A stretch of DNA of 64,000 nt from Tipula vernalis (taxonomy: Eukaryota > Arthropoda > Insecta > Diptera > Tipulidae): positions 258,487,368 through 258,551,367 of the forward strand of contig OY282560.1 in assembly GCA_958295665.1 (NCBI GenBank), written 5' to 3'. The position numbers and the translations under genes were made by a program. The first letter of the stretch is position 1. Each line of letters begins with the position of its first letter. The notes below the pieces were generated by a model, which was given only the letters and a program-made list of their open reading frames with translations, had not been told where the DNA came from and searched no databases. Positions 54,793 through 64,000 of the stretch are shown here, one piece after another.

Positions 54793-57112
54793 ATGCAGTG
54801 TATTAAGGTAGTAGTTTTTTTATTCATATTTCCCATAAGTTTCATTCACAGTGGCGGTTCAAGATCGCATGAATCTTTGGAACATGTTCGCTTGAGTAAA
54901 GAAGAGGCGTAAGTTTTCAGAATTTTTATAACACAATCAATAAAGCTAGATGTATTCCTTTCACAGATGTCCAATTCTAGAAAAATATTTAAAATCTGCA
55001 AAAAAGGAAGTAGCTAAAAATGAAGCGTTTCGAGTATATTTAATTAATAAGAATATCATCATTCCACCAGATGAACCAAATTTTGCATTGCTAAACAATG
55101 TACCGTTAAGAGATGATCTCATTAAAGTCTATCACGATTCTTCTGTAGTTCTTGCGGTAAGTCAAATGTGTGCTGAACTTCTATTTGAGAACAATCCACC
55201 AAGATCACGGAATATTAATCCATTAATTCGTAACTATTCGTATTGTCTCGAAGAGTATTTTGAAAAATTTTGTGTCAACAACAAATATTATAATTGTCAC
55301 AAAAATCAAAAGTATCGTCCCATTGATGGATTTTGTACTTGTTTCTATCGTCCCAAGGATGGTGCAGCTAGCACGCCATTTTCATCATTTTTGGACCAAA
55401 ATTATGCCGATTGTGAGTACAAAGAATTACAGCAAATTACATAACTTTTCTATTGAACTAATATAATATTTGCAGCAATATCAAAATTACGCAAAACTGA
55501 ATGCTCCCAAAAGCGGCTGCCATTGTCTCGTGAATTATCCACCAAATTCTTCGACAGATGCCAAAACAATGATATATTTTTAGAAGATGGACCAAGTACA
55601 TCTGGAGCACAAATCGGCGTTTTCGTTACTCAAGACATAACAGCTTTGGCTTATCAAAGGAGTAGTCCATCATTAACGTGCTGCAAGAAAGACTACAGCA
55701 CAAAATTACCCAAAGAATTACTTCACAAGAGTTGTGATCCAATCATAATCCCAAAAGATGATAAATTTTTCGGGCCCAAAGGTATCACTTGTATGAATTT
55801 TTTACGTACTCAAAATGGTTATGATAGCGATTGTGTGCTCTCGTCACAGAAGCAATTAAATATTGCAACAAGTTTCGTCGACCTGTCACAAGTCTATGGA
55901 AACCAAAAAGAAATTTCTGATAGCGTTAGAACATTTGTAGATGGCTTATTAAAAACAAATGCAGAAAATCTACATCCCGAAGATGAAAACGGTGATTTTA
56001 TTTTTAGTGATTTTCGTGCTGAAGCTTCCCCCTTGGTCTTAATATTTAATGTTTTATTCATACGCGAACACAATCGAATTGCACGCTTACTGAAATGTAA
56101 ATTCCCCAATTGGAAGGATGAGTTAATCTTTCAAGAGGCTCGCCGATGGAATATAGCTCAGTATCAGCATATTATATTTGAATGGATTAAAATTTTTATT
56201 CCTAAACAGTACAAAGATTTACGTATCACGAAAAATAACAATACAAATGTAAGCTGTGCTACATCAAATGAATTTGGACACGGAATCTTTAGACTACATC
56301 ATAAGTTTATAGCGGAAACCATTGAGTTGTTTGACCACAAAGGCAACTTGGTCCAAAAACTCCTTCTTACTGATGCCAGTCCATCGTTTGTGGTTCGAAA
56401 TTCATTTTCAAATTTAGTAAGATCACTGTTTTATCAAAAGCATAATTTTAATGGATGTCACAACCAGGTGAGTTTCTGTTTTCCTCCACAAATTAAAATT
56501 ATAAAAATATTATTACATTTATAGATTAGAAATCAATTATTTAAAAGCCCCGCAGGTATTGGAATGGACATATTTTCATTCGATATTCAAAGAGGTCGTG
56601 ACCACGGAATGCAACCATATTACAAATATGTTGAACTTTGTTTAAACAAAAAAGTGAATTCATTTTCTGATTTAAAATGCATAATGTCGGACGAGGTGAG
56701 TGCTTCTATTGAATTCGAAAAACAAATAAATATAGTAAAAAGTGAACACCACTTTCAGCATATCAAACAATTACGCGAGGTATATGACTCTGTTAAAGAT
56801 ATAGACCTGTACATCGGAGCACAATTGGAAATACGACCAAAGGAATTTCAATTTGGACCAATTGGTTCGTGCATTACAAATGAACAATTTTATCGATGGC
56901 AATTCGGTGATTCATTTTTCTACAACAATCCAAAACAAAACCATCCATTTACTGAAGCTCAACGCGCAGAAATTCGTAAAGCTTCTTTCTCTCGAATTTT
57001 ATGTAACAACGGAAATATTAACAAAGTGTCACAAAATGCTTTCTTAGCGCAAAGTGGTAAAAACCCGATAGTGGATTGTGGATCAGTGCCATTTGTTAAT
57101 ATTGCTTACTAA
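54793..57112 (+). CDS. Secreted heme peroxidase-like protein (gene 1), distal site lost
   Basis: Four exons: 54793-54908, 54967-55412, 55476-56467, 56525-57112. All introns are GT-AG and 57-63 nt, and exon lengths sum to 714 codons including the stop. The protein begins with a signal peptide (MQCIKVVVFLFIFPISFIHS), so it should be secreted. Animal-peroxidase blocks in order: YRPKDGAAS, FFGPKGITCMNFLRTQ (~285-300), TSFVDLSQVYG, SDFRAEASP (distal Arg368), VLFIREHNRIA (proximal heme ligand His386), QEARRWNIAQYQHI, IQRGRDHGMQPY, FQFGPIGSCI. The distal motif, normally GQF.DHD, reads GVFVTQD (235-241): the distal Gln is Val236 and the distal His is Gln240. By eye both heme-linking acids are also absent. 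The fold is likely retained but peroxidase chemistry is doubtful. The coding frame is fully open, arguing for maintained function. Nearest relative in the window is gene 2. I cannot name an orthologue. Confidence 0.9.
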
Positions 57113-57117
57113 ATGTA

Positions 57118-57123
57118 AATAAA
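57118..57123 (+). terminator. Poly(A) signal of peroxidase gene 1
   Basis: AATAAA begins 5 nt after the stop codon; CTAATAAAC follows at 57135. Confidence 0.6.
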
Positions 57124-58575
57124 ATACAATTATCTAATAAACTTTAAATACTTTAAAAGTTTAAAGTACTATAAAATCGTATTTAAACACCCGTCTGAAA
57201 CGATAGAAATCGAAAACGATAGATTGCTTTAAAAATAGAATAATGCTTTCCACTAACTCATGAATAATTAAATTTAATTAGGAAAAATGAATGTCTTTAT
57301 TAAATATTACATATTTCAAGGTTTTTTTCAAAGCATAATTACGTTTTGTTGTATTTTACTTATTTATAGAGTATAAACATCCGGGCTCTAGTATGTTGTG
57401 TCTAGTTACGTTATGTACGGAACACCATTTGTGAACTTCACTAATTAAATTGCACGATAAAATGTTTTCTTTCTTAATACGTGACATTAAACGTTAATTT
57501 CTAACTGGTACTGAATAGAAATTTTAGAATTGATAAAAATTGAATGCTCAAAATACGTTTCCCTAATTAGAAATTAAGGTTTAATAACACGTACTAACAA
57601 AAAACTTATTTTGTCATTTTTACAGGTTGATACAAAAATAATTACTCTTACTACTCAAAACGACTGCTTTTTTATCTGACGAAAATGTTCGGCTCTGGCA
57701 CAGTCTCCGTAAATTTATAGAGTTTTTAGAGATGATCCTTGTTTCTCAATAATATCATCTTTCAAGGACGCCCTCAAATCCGATTTATAACTCTCAAAAT
57801 AAAGAAGAAACTTTTAATGCTTACTTGTGTTGGTGGTGAAGCTGTTACATTTACATTCCGAGCAAAGTTCTGAACTATTTTCCGATACCGCTGAAAAGCC
57901 GTCTCAACAAGCAAATTTGAAATATGAGCATGCGATTATTCTATTTCGATTAATACGAGCTGAAATTTTAATTTGAACTACGCTAATGTATACTAGCATG
58001 TAAGTAATTGAGCTCTGTAGAGGAATAGGAAAAAGGAATAAATATAAAGAAAAATCCTGCGCCGGAGTCGATAGATTTCTCAGCCCTGGTAATTTATAAC
58101 ATCTTATGAAAAACCGCTACAGTGTATTTAAGTAAGTGCCTTTGAATTTACTAGTAGTGTAGTTCTGAACACATGCTATTAAATTATTTAAACGGTAAAT
58201 AATTCCCGTTAACAATTTAATAAACGATTTTTCTTAATAAAATTGTGTTATTTTGTTTAAATCAAATTCCGCCAATAGTTGAAAGATTATCCGTTTTCAA
58301 ATTTAACGTTCACAGACGTTTAAAGATCCACACCTATCAAGTCCATCGGTTAAGGATTTTTACTTCATTTTTATTAGAAATATGCGTAACTTAGTTCCAC
58401 AAAATGTGGCAGGAAAATCAAAATAAATTTAAAGTAATGATACTTGTGTAGGTATGAACGCTTTTTGGTTTTGTGGACTCAATTTTTGATCACCCTGTGT
58501 TACTTGTTAGTATAAAAATCGTTTTGTTGAAAATTTTATTTAAAATATTTAATCTATGAAAAATGCAAGTTAGTT
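57124..58575. other. Intergenic DNA between the two peroxidase genes
   Basis: I see no gene, RNA or recognisable transposon. It must contain the upstream region of gene 2. Confidence 0.55.
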
Positions 58576-58579
58576 TTTG

Positions 58580-58586
58580 TATATAA
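58580..58586 (+). promoter_or_regulatory. TATA box of peroxidase gene 2
   Basis: TATATAA lies 38-44 nt upstream of the ATG at 58624, leaving a very short 5' untranslated region. Confidence 0.65.
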
Positions 58587-58623
58587 ATCCTATAATTCAC
58601 ATCTCTACTTTGACGCTTCTGCC

Positions 58624-61140
58624 ATGAAGTTTAAACTGCTTAGTGTTTTATATTTGTGTGCATTAAATGGAGCTACAAGCTCTACCACTCAAAAATGTGT
58701 CGTGCTGCGCAGCGAAATTTCAAACGCTATCAACGCCTTTAATAAAGATGAAGCACTTTGGAAACATTTATTGGATAACAACTACACAGTAAACGTTGGG
58801 CAGCCAGCTGCAGGAAATTTTTTTAGTGAAATACCACTTAGTGACAGATTGAATACGGTTTACAGAAAGTCTGACCTTGTGCTAATATTAAGTGAAAACG
58901 TAGCCAAACACAGTTATTCAAATAATTTACCGGACTACCACAGCTTCAATCCATACCTGACAAAATCATCGAGTCGTTTTCGCAGAAGTGCATTCCTAGC
59001 AAACTCATGGAGCCGATTTCACAAAAATATATATCCAAATAATTTACCGCACTACCCCAATTTGAATCCATCCATGGCAAAATCATGGAAATGCTTTCAG
59101 GGAAGTGAAAACCGAAGAGCAAACGTGCCAATAAATAGTTATGCAAATAATTTACCGCACTACGACAATTTGAATCCGTCTCTGGCAAAATCATCGAGCT
59201 GCATTCACGATTTTTTTCAAAGCTTCTGCACCGATAGTAAACGTTACAAGTGTCAACGGAATTTTAAATACCGCAGTTTTGATGGATTCTGCAATAATCT
59301 TGATCGACCGAAGGATGGTGCCGCTGGAACAGCATATACTTCATTTGCCTATCAAAATTATTATGACTGTAAGTTTTGGCGTATGTATTTTAAATTTTAT
59401 AGTACGATTTCATCTGTTTTTTAGCAATCGAAAAATTTCGCCGTTCTTATAAAAGTGACGAGTTCTTGCCAAATTCCCGCGACCTAGTGAATAAATTTTT
59501 CAATAAATGTATAAAACGGGACATTTACCTTAACTGTGCACCAAGTCTCGCTGGTATTATGTTCGGCCAGCTTATCACACACGATGTTACCTTTAAGCCG
59601 TTTCCACAACGCAAACCGGGTGGACCAGATTTACAATGTTGCAAGGATGATTTTTCAGGTCCACTTCCACAAAACTTACGGCATCCTTCATGTCATCCAC
59701 AAAAAATACCAAAGAATGACGCTTTTTTCGGTCCTAAAAATATGACGTGCATGAACTTCTTGCGAACTCAAGGCGCTTTTGATAACGAATGTGTACTTTC
59801 GTCTAAAAAACAGTTAAATTTACAAACCAGTTTTCTTGATTTGTCAAGTGTGTATGGCACTTCAGGTGAATTTGTAAAATCTGTGCGAACTTTCAATGGT
59901 CTTTTACGTTTAGATGGTAATAAAGTGTTTCCGCTAAATAAAACAACAGGTGAATACATCCTCGCGGACCCACGAACATCTCAAACACCAGTTTTATCTC
60001 TACTACACTCCCTGTTCTTGCGTGAACATAATCGTCTGGCCAAATGTATTTTAGCTTTAAAACCAAACTGGAAGGATGAAACCGTTTTTCAAGAGGCTAG
60101 GCGTTGGAACATTGCACAATATCAACACATAGTTTACAACTGGATTAAAATATTCATAGGTAAGTCAATACTCAATGTAGGTTTGTTGTAATTATAAATG
60201 TACATAATTAATTTTCTAGCTAAAAAATACCGCAATTTACGCCTGAAACATACGAAGCATTCAACTATTATAACAACTGCCAACGAATTTGCACATTCCA
60301 CATTCCGCCATTTGCACATCCTAACGCCACAAATCTTCGAATACTATGATGAGAATGGCACTAAAGTAAATGAAATAACCCTTTCTGATTCTTTTGCCGG
60401 CCCATTCGCTTTCTTAGACAAGCCAACACAGTACAATAGTCTTGTGCGCGGTTTTTTCTATCAAAAAACGAATTTCAATGGATGCCTTCATGAGATTATA
60501 AATCTATTATTCAAAAATTCGGCTGGCATTGGTATTGATTTAATCTCGATGGACATTTCAAGAACGGATGATCATGGCATTCAACCTTATTACAAATATG
60601 TGTTTATGTGTCATCAAAAAAAAATTATGGACTTTGAAGATTTAAGCCCAGAGATCTCCGATTACGTAATAAAACCTGCCTTAAATAATAAAATATCAAG
60701 TTTTAATATTAGCTTTATCGTTTCAGAATATCAAATTATTGAAGGGAATGTATCGTAGCGTTTTCGATATTCATCTGTATGTAGCTACAAAATTAGAAAA
60801 AACACCTAACCAGTTTCAGTTTGGACCAACGGTATCGTGTCTCGTAAATGAACAATTCTACAGATATAGGCATGCTGATTCATATTTTTATGACAATGCA
60901 AAAAATATTCATCCGTTTACCCAAGGTAAGCCTCAAATTTGATAATATAGTTATGATCTAAATTTAACATTTTGTATGTTTACAGCACAATTGGCTCAAA
61001 TAAAAAAAGCAACGTTTGCACGGCTATTGTGCGATAACTCCGATATAAAAGGAGTGGCGAAAAATCCATTCTTTCCCGTTTCGAATAAAAACCGCTTAAT
61101 TCCTTGTGAAGAAATTCCTAAAGTACATATTTCTTATTAA
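58624..61140 (+). CDS. Secreted heme peroxidase (gene 2) with tandem N-terminal repeats
   Basis: Five exons: 58624-59368, 59425-60159, 60220-60665, 60727-60925, 60986-61140. All introns are GT-AG and 56-61 nt, and lengths sum to 760 codons with the stop. A plain frame read stops at 60758; recognising the 61 nt intron ending CGTTTCAG at 60726 restores similarity to gene 1. A signal peptide (MKFKLLSVLYLCALNGATS) leads. Residues ~98-198 hold three copies of a ~38-residue unit with NNLPxYxxxNPxxxKS (starting at 100, 139, 175). The catalytic domain has FGQLITHDVT (distal Gln297, His301, Asp302), DPRTSQTP (Arg432), FLREHNRLA (proximal His450), DISRTDDHGIQPYYKY and FQFGPTVSCLVNEQF. The Asp next to the distal His is Thr300 and the usual heme-ester Glu is Gln435, so covalent heme links look absent. 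Likely acts extracellularly, for example in matrix crosslinking; that role is inference. Confidence 0.93.
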
Positions 61141-61164
61141 AACATTTACCTAATTATATTTGAA

Positions 61165-61170
61165 AATAAA
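61165..61170 (+). terminator. Poly(A) signal of peroxidase gene 2
   Basis: AATAAA lies 25 nt after the stop codon. Confidence 0.6.
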
Positions 61171-62000
61171 CATGATTAGTTAAAATTAAAAAGTGTGCTT
61201 AATGAATTTAACTTTTGAATTGATTGATTGATTGGAGTGTTCGACCAAGCTTTAAGTAATACCTTCAGGAGATGGCCAGGCCTCACCGATCACCCTGTTA
61301 CACACAACATAGTTTAGTTAGTAATGATAGAAATTGACCTGGTTACAGATATCTAAGTTTAGCCAATAGTTAGTAACACAATGAAAAGGCATTTTTAATC
61401 TAATTTTATGGTTTAATAAAAAATAAAAGTTGCATTTTTTAGTTTACTGGGTCAGATTTCCGGGCACTTTTGAAAATAGTAACCATTATTAATTTAAATT
61501 TCACTTAAAACTTTTAAAACAGTAGCTCACAGTCGGTCTAACATAATAAATATAATTAGTATCAGCTACTGTATTCACCATATTTCCGCGAACCTGCAGA
61601 AGATTGATCTGGGATGAACGCTGTCCTGTAATGAATTACAACTAGTAGTCAAAATCAAAATGATAAGATGCCAATTAGTTCCTAAAGTATGAAGTCCGAA
61701 CTGAAGTGCCTATAAACTAAGAACACAAAGGAGCCGTTTTTTTTAAAAAGTGGTAAAAGTCCCATATTTTGTTGAAACGTGATAATGAAAGAATAGAGAA
61801 AGAATAAATGGAAGAATATACAGGATTTTGAATTTTCTTATTTATTGCAGAAGTATTAGAGTTCATTTTTTTAATTTTGGCTATAAATTGTTTACCGTTA
61901 GAAAGATTAAACTGTCATTTGTCTATTGTTATCGTAAACTTAATTTTTTTTTTTTAAATGGACTTACACCAATTTCAAAAATAACTGCTCTTATATCAAG
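61171..62000. other. AT-rich intergenic DNA
   Basis: No gene or repeat recognised. The short frame at 61828-62016 has no domain. Confidence 0.55.
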
Positions 62001-62330
62001 GCAACACAATTTCTAAACTGTACATCCGTTGAATATTTCAAATTTCTGGAAACTGAATCAAATTTTTAGGGAATAAAATCAAAATTAACCCATTAATTCC
62101 AAATATTTACTTCTTAATTCATAGGATTTAACTTATATAAATCAAAACCACGGCATCCGATTACAACGTAGATTACAACTTTTACTGAAATTTCAGTAAA
62201 TATTTTTGTTATTAACATACAATAAATTTGTTAGAACCAAACAACACAATTTCTAAACTACACGTCGTTGGATGCTTGATGTTTCCGGAAATCTGGTCAG
62301 GTTTCTCAGGTGTATCTAAACTAAAACAAA
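62001..62330 (+). repeat. Pair of diverged ~80 bp direct repeats 240 bp apart
   Basis: AACACAATTTCTAAACT begins at 62003 and again at 62243, each followed by a related CGTTG..TTTCxGGAAA segment. Confidence 0.5.
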
Positions 62331-62787
62331 TTAATCGATTATTCTATTATGACATCTTATTTAATAACCAACTGTGTTCGTTTCCCATTCTATCAAATCC
62401 AAATCTTAATTTACTTCAGAATTAATTATTAATTTAAAAATCAGCATATAACTCGCTAGAAATAAATTAAACTAGGCATCTAAATTGCAAGGACAGCGAA
62501 TTAATCACCAAATTTGACAAGCCTTATAATAATATGCTGCACGGATTATAAATTGTATCTTAGGTATTCCAGCATAACAATAAAAATAAAGCAGCTTTAA
62601 TCTTTTACGGGTTACAGACATCTAAGTAGTCAATAGTGTAACATCAAGCTGAGTTGCCTCAGCCCAACCTTACTAAGAATTTGTCTCCTGATTTCTACAC
62701 ACGCAGCAGTTCAAAAAACAACAATTTCTACCCCACTGCTGCTTCTTCTAGTTGATCACAATTCAATTATTTTCACACTGATTCCCA

Positions 62788-62842
62788 TTCAGTGATTTTA
62801 GGCTATTTTTATACCAAATTTGGTGGCCTAAAAATCACTGAA
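62788..62842. repeat. Short hairpin
   Basis: TTCAGTGATTTTAGGC pairs with GCCTAAAAATCACTGAA around a 22 nt loop, with one base bulged. Confidence 0.5.
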
Positions 62843-64000
62843 GCAGACGCCTGTGAAGTTTACCCTAAGTTAGAACCAAACCAATAAAAACAAAAACCAT
62901 AGAATATGTTTTTATGACGTTTTTGAGTAAAACAAAAGGTGGCTAAAAAAAAATTTGCTGCTGTTTGAAACTGTAAACGAACTTGCTCGATATTTCATTT
63001 AAAAATCCAAATCTGCCATTTTATAGAGAATTTAGAAACCTTGCAAAATGGTACTAGGAAAATTTCTGTGCGGCCACTCCTTGTCGAATTATTGAAGTTT
63101 TAGAGAAAAGTATCAAAAAGCGAATACACGTTAACAAGTACATCGATTGATCTTGTAAACTAAGCACACTACGATAAAATTTTGAGTCACATTTTGATAT
63201 TAGGCGTAATTTTGGTGATCCAAAATCAAGAAGAAAATATGTTTTTACAGTGAAAAAAGTTTTTTTTTCAGACAGATCCAGTGAACCGCAATCGTGCACG
63301 CCAGTAGATAAAATTTTCAAAACAGCTTCCATGGGGCGACTAAAAACCCCTATAAAAAATCATTTAAAAAAATATGTAATAATTGTTTCTTGAATTCAAA
63401 GACTTAAAATATATGTCAGAAAAATTACGGGCTCAAACATGTCTTTTTATTAATTTACCAGTCCCATAAAAATTATTAAAATTTTCGACCGAGAAAGTGT
63501 AACGTTGTATAGTCTTGATTGTTCATCGGGATCGTGTTGGATCCGTTTATTAAAACATTGAAAGTCGATGAGTAATTTCATGATTTTTGAGTTATTTAAT
63601 TTTTGGTGTGCGTGTATTAGTTAAAAAAAAAGGAAAATATCCATTTTTTATTTTTTTTTATAGAGGGTGCATTTTTTTTTACAGGATGGCTCCAAAGTCT
63701 CGCAAAAGGATGGGAAACTTCAAATTTAATGTGCATGCCGATTTACTGAAATTAAGGTTTTCATATAGATAACAAGGAGTTCGCTTCTGAATCAAACTAA
63801 ACATGAAACATAATGCTGATAATTCTAGATATTTATTGAAAGTCATGTTAAATATTTGTTTCGACAGAGCAGTAAATAGGTTCACCAATACGTTTCAAAA
63901 ATATGTTCCTCGCACACGCATTGAAAGCAACAGTTAACCATTTCAAGAATTTTTTGGAACATTTCAGATATATTGGAGCACAGTATGATATTAAAGGACC
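62843..64000. other. Intergenic DNA; possible exon start near 63686
   Basis: A T-rich run ending TTTACAG at 63684 precedes ATGGCTCCAAAGTCTCGCAA, which opens 29 codons rich in Lys and Arg before a stop. It could be the 5' end of a coding exon but the evidence is thin. The rest is unrecognised. Confidence 0.35.

Noticed and set aside
60660..60760. Frameshift making peroxidase gene 2 a pseudogene
   Set aside because: A 61 nt GT-AG intron in phase 0 explains the break and restores alignment with gene 1.

Overview
This is an AT-rich, repeat-dense stretch of insect chromosome, probably dipteran. The support is the mix of Tc1/mariner, hAT, piggyBac, BEL/Pao, Ty3/gypsy, copia, Penelope and LINE remnants, a tRNA-derived SINE, and two secreted animal-type heme peroxidase genes with very short introns (54-63 nt). 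The order-level assignment is inference. There is no prokaryotic operon, CRISPR array, rRNA gene or convincing functional tRNA gene.

Layout. 0-5 kb: AT-rich DNA, one small MITE, and a decayed TIR transposon (2127-4880) whose transposase is split by about 1.1 kb of unrelated DNA. 5.4-10.1 kb: G-poor tandem repeat tracts (CAACTCAACC-like and ATCATACC-like) holding a dead mariner, a hAT element inserted exactly in the mariner terminus, and a tandem array of roughly 108 bp units. 10.6-14.1 kb: a LINE scrap and a wrecked BEL/Pao polyprotein on the minus strand. 14-21 kb: a tRNA-like sequence, a Tc1 element with long terminal inverted repeats inside a local satellite, piggyBac and Penelope scraps, and several MITEs. 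22.1-26.4 kb: a nearly full-length but broken Ty3/gypsy element on the minus strand. Its gag lies directly downstream of an unbroken THAP zinc-finger reading frame. 26.8-28.5 kb: a SINE with target duplications and a deleted Tc1 element. 28.5-42.7 kb: almost no coding DNA, with diverged tandem repeats, a 45 bp palindrome, several foldback/MITE elements with perfect 39-55 bp arms, and a second 108 bp repeat array in the opposite orientation.

42.7-61.2 kb is the most gene-like part: a peroxidase locus. A promoter-plus-5'-exon copy that has become a pseudogene (42.73-43.41 kb) is followed by 11 kb of inserted elements (LINE, foldback, 1 kb TIR element, copia). Then come two complete peroxidase genes in the same orientation: gene 1, 54793-57112, four exons, 713 aa; gene 2, 58624-61140, five exons, 759 aa. 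Both carry signal peptides, TATA boxes and poly(A) signals. Gene 2 keeps the distal Gln and His of the active site but has three copies of a roughly 38-residue unit in its N-terminal region. Gene 1 has lost the distal Gln and His and may be a non-enzymatic paralogue. The last 2.9 kb holds no recognised gene.
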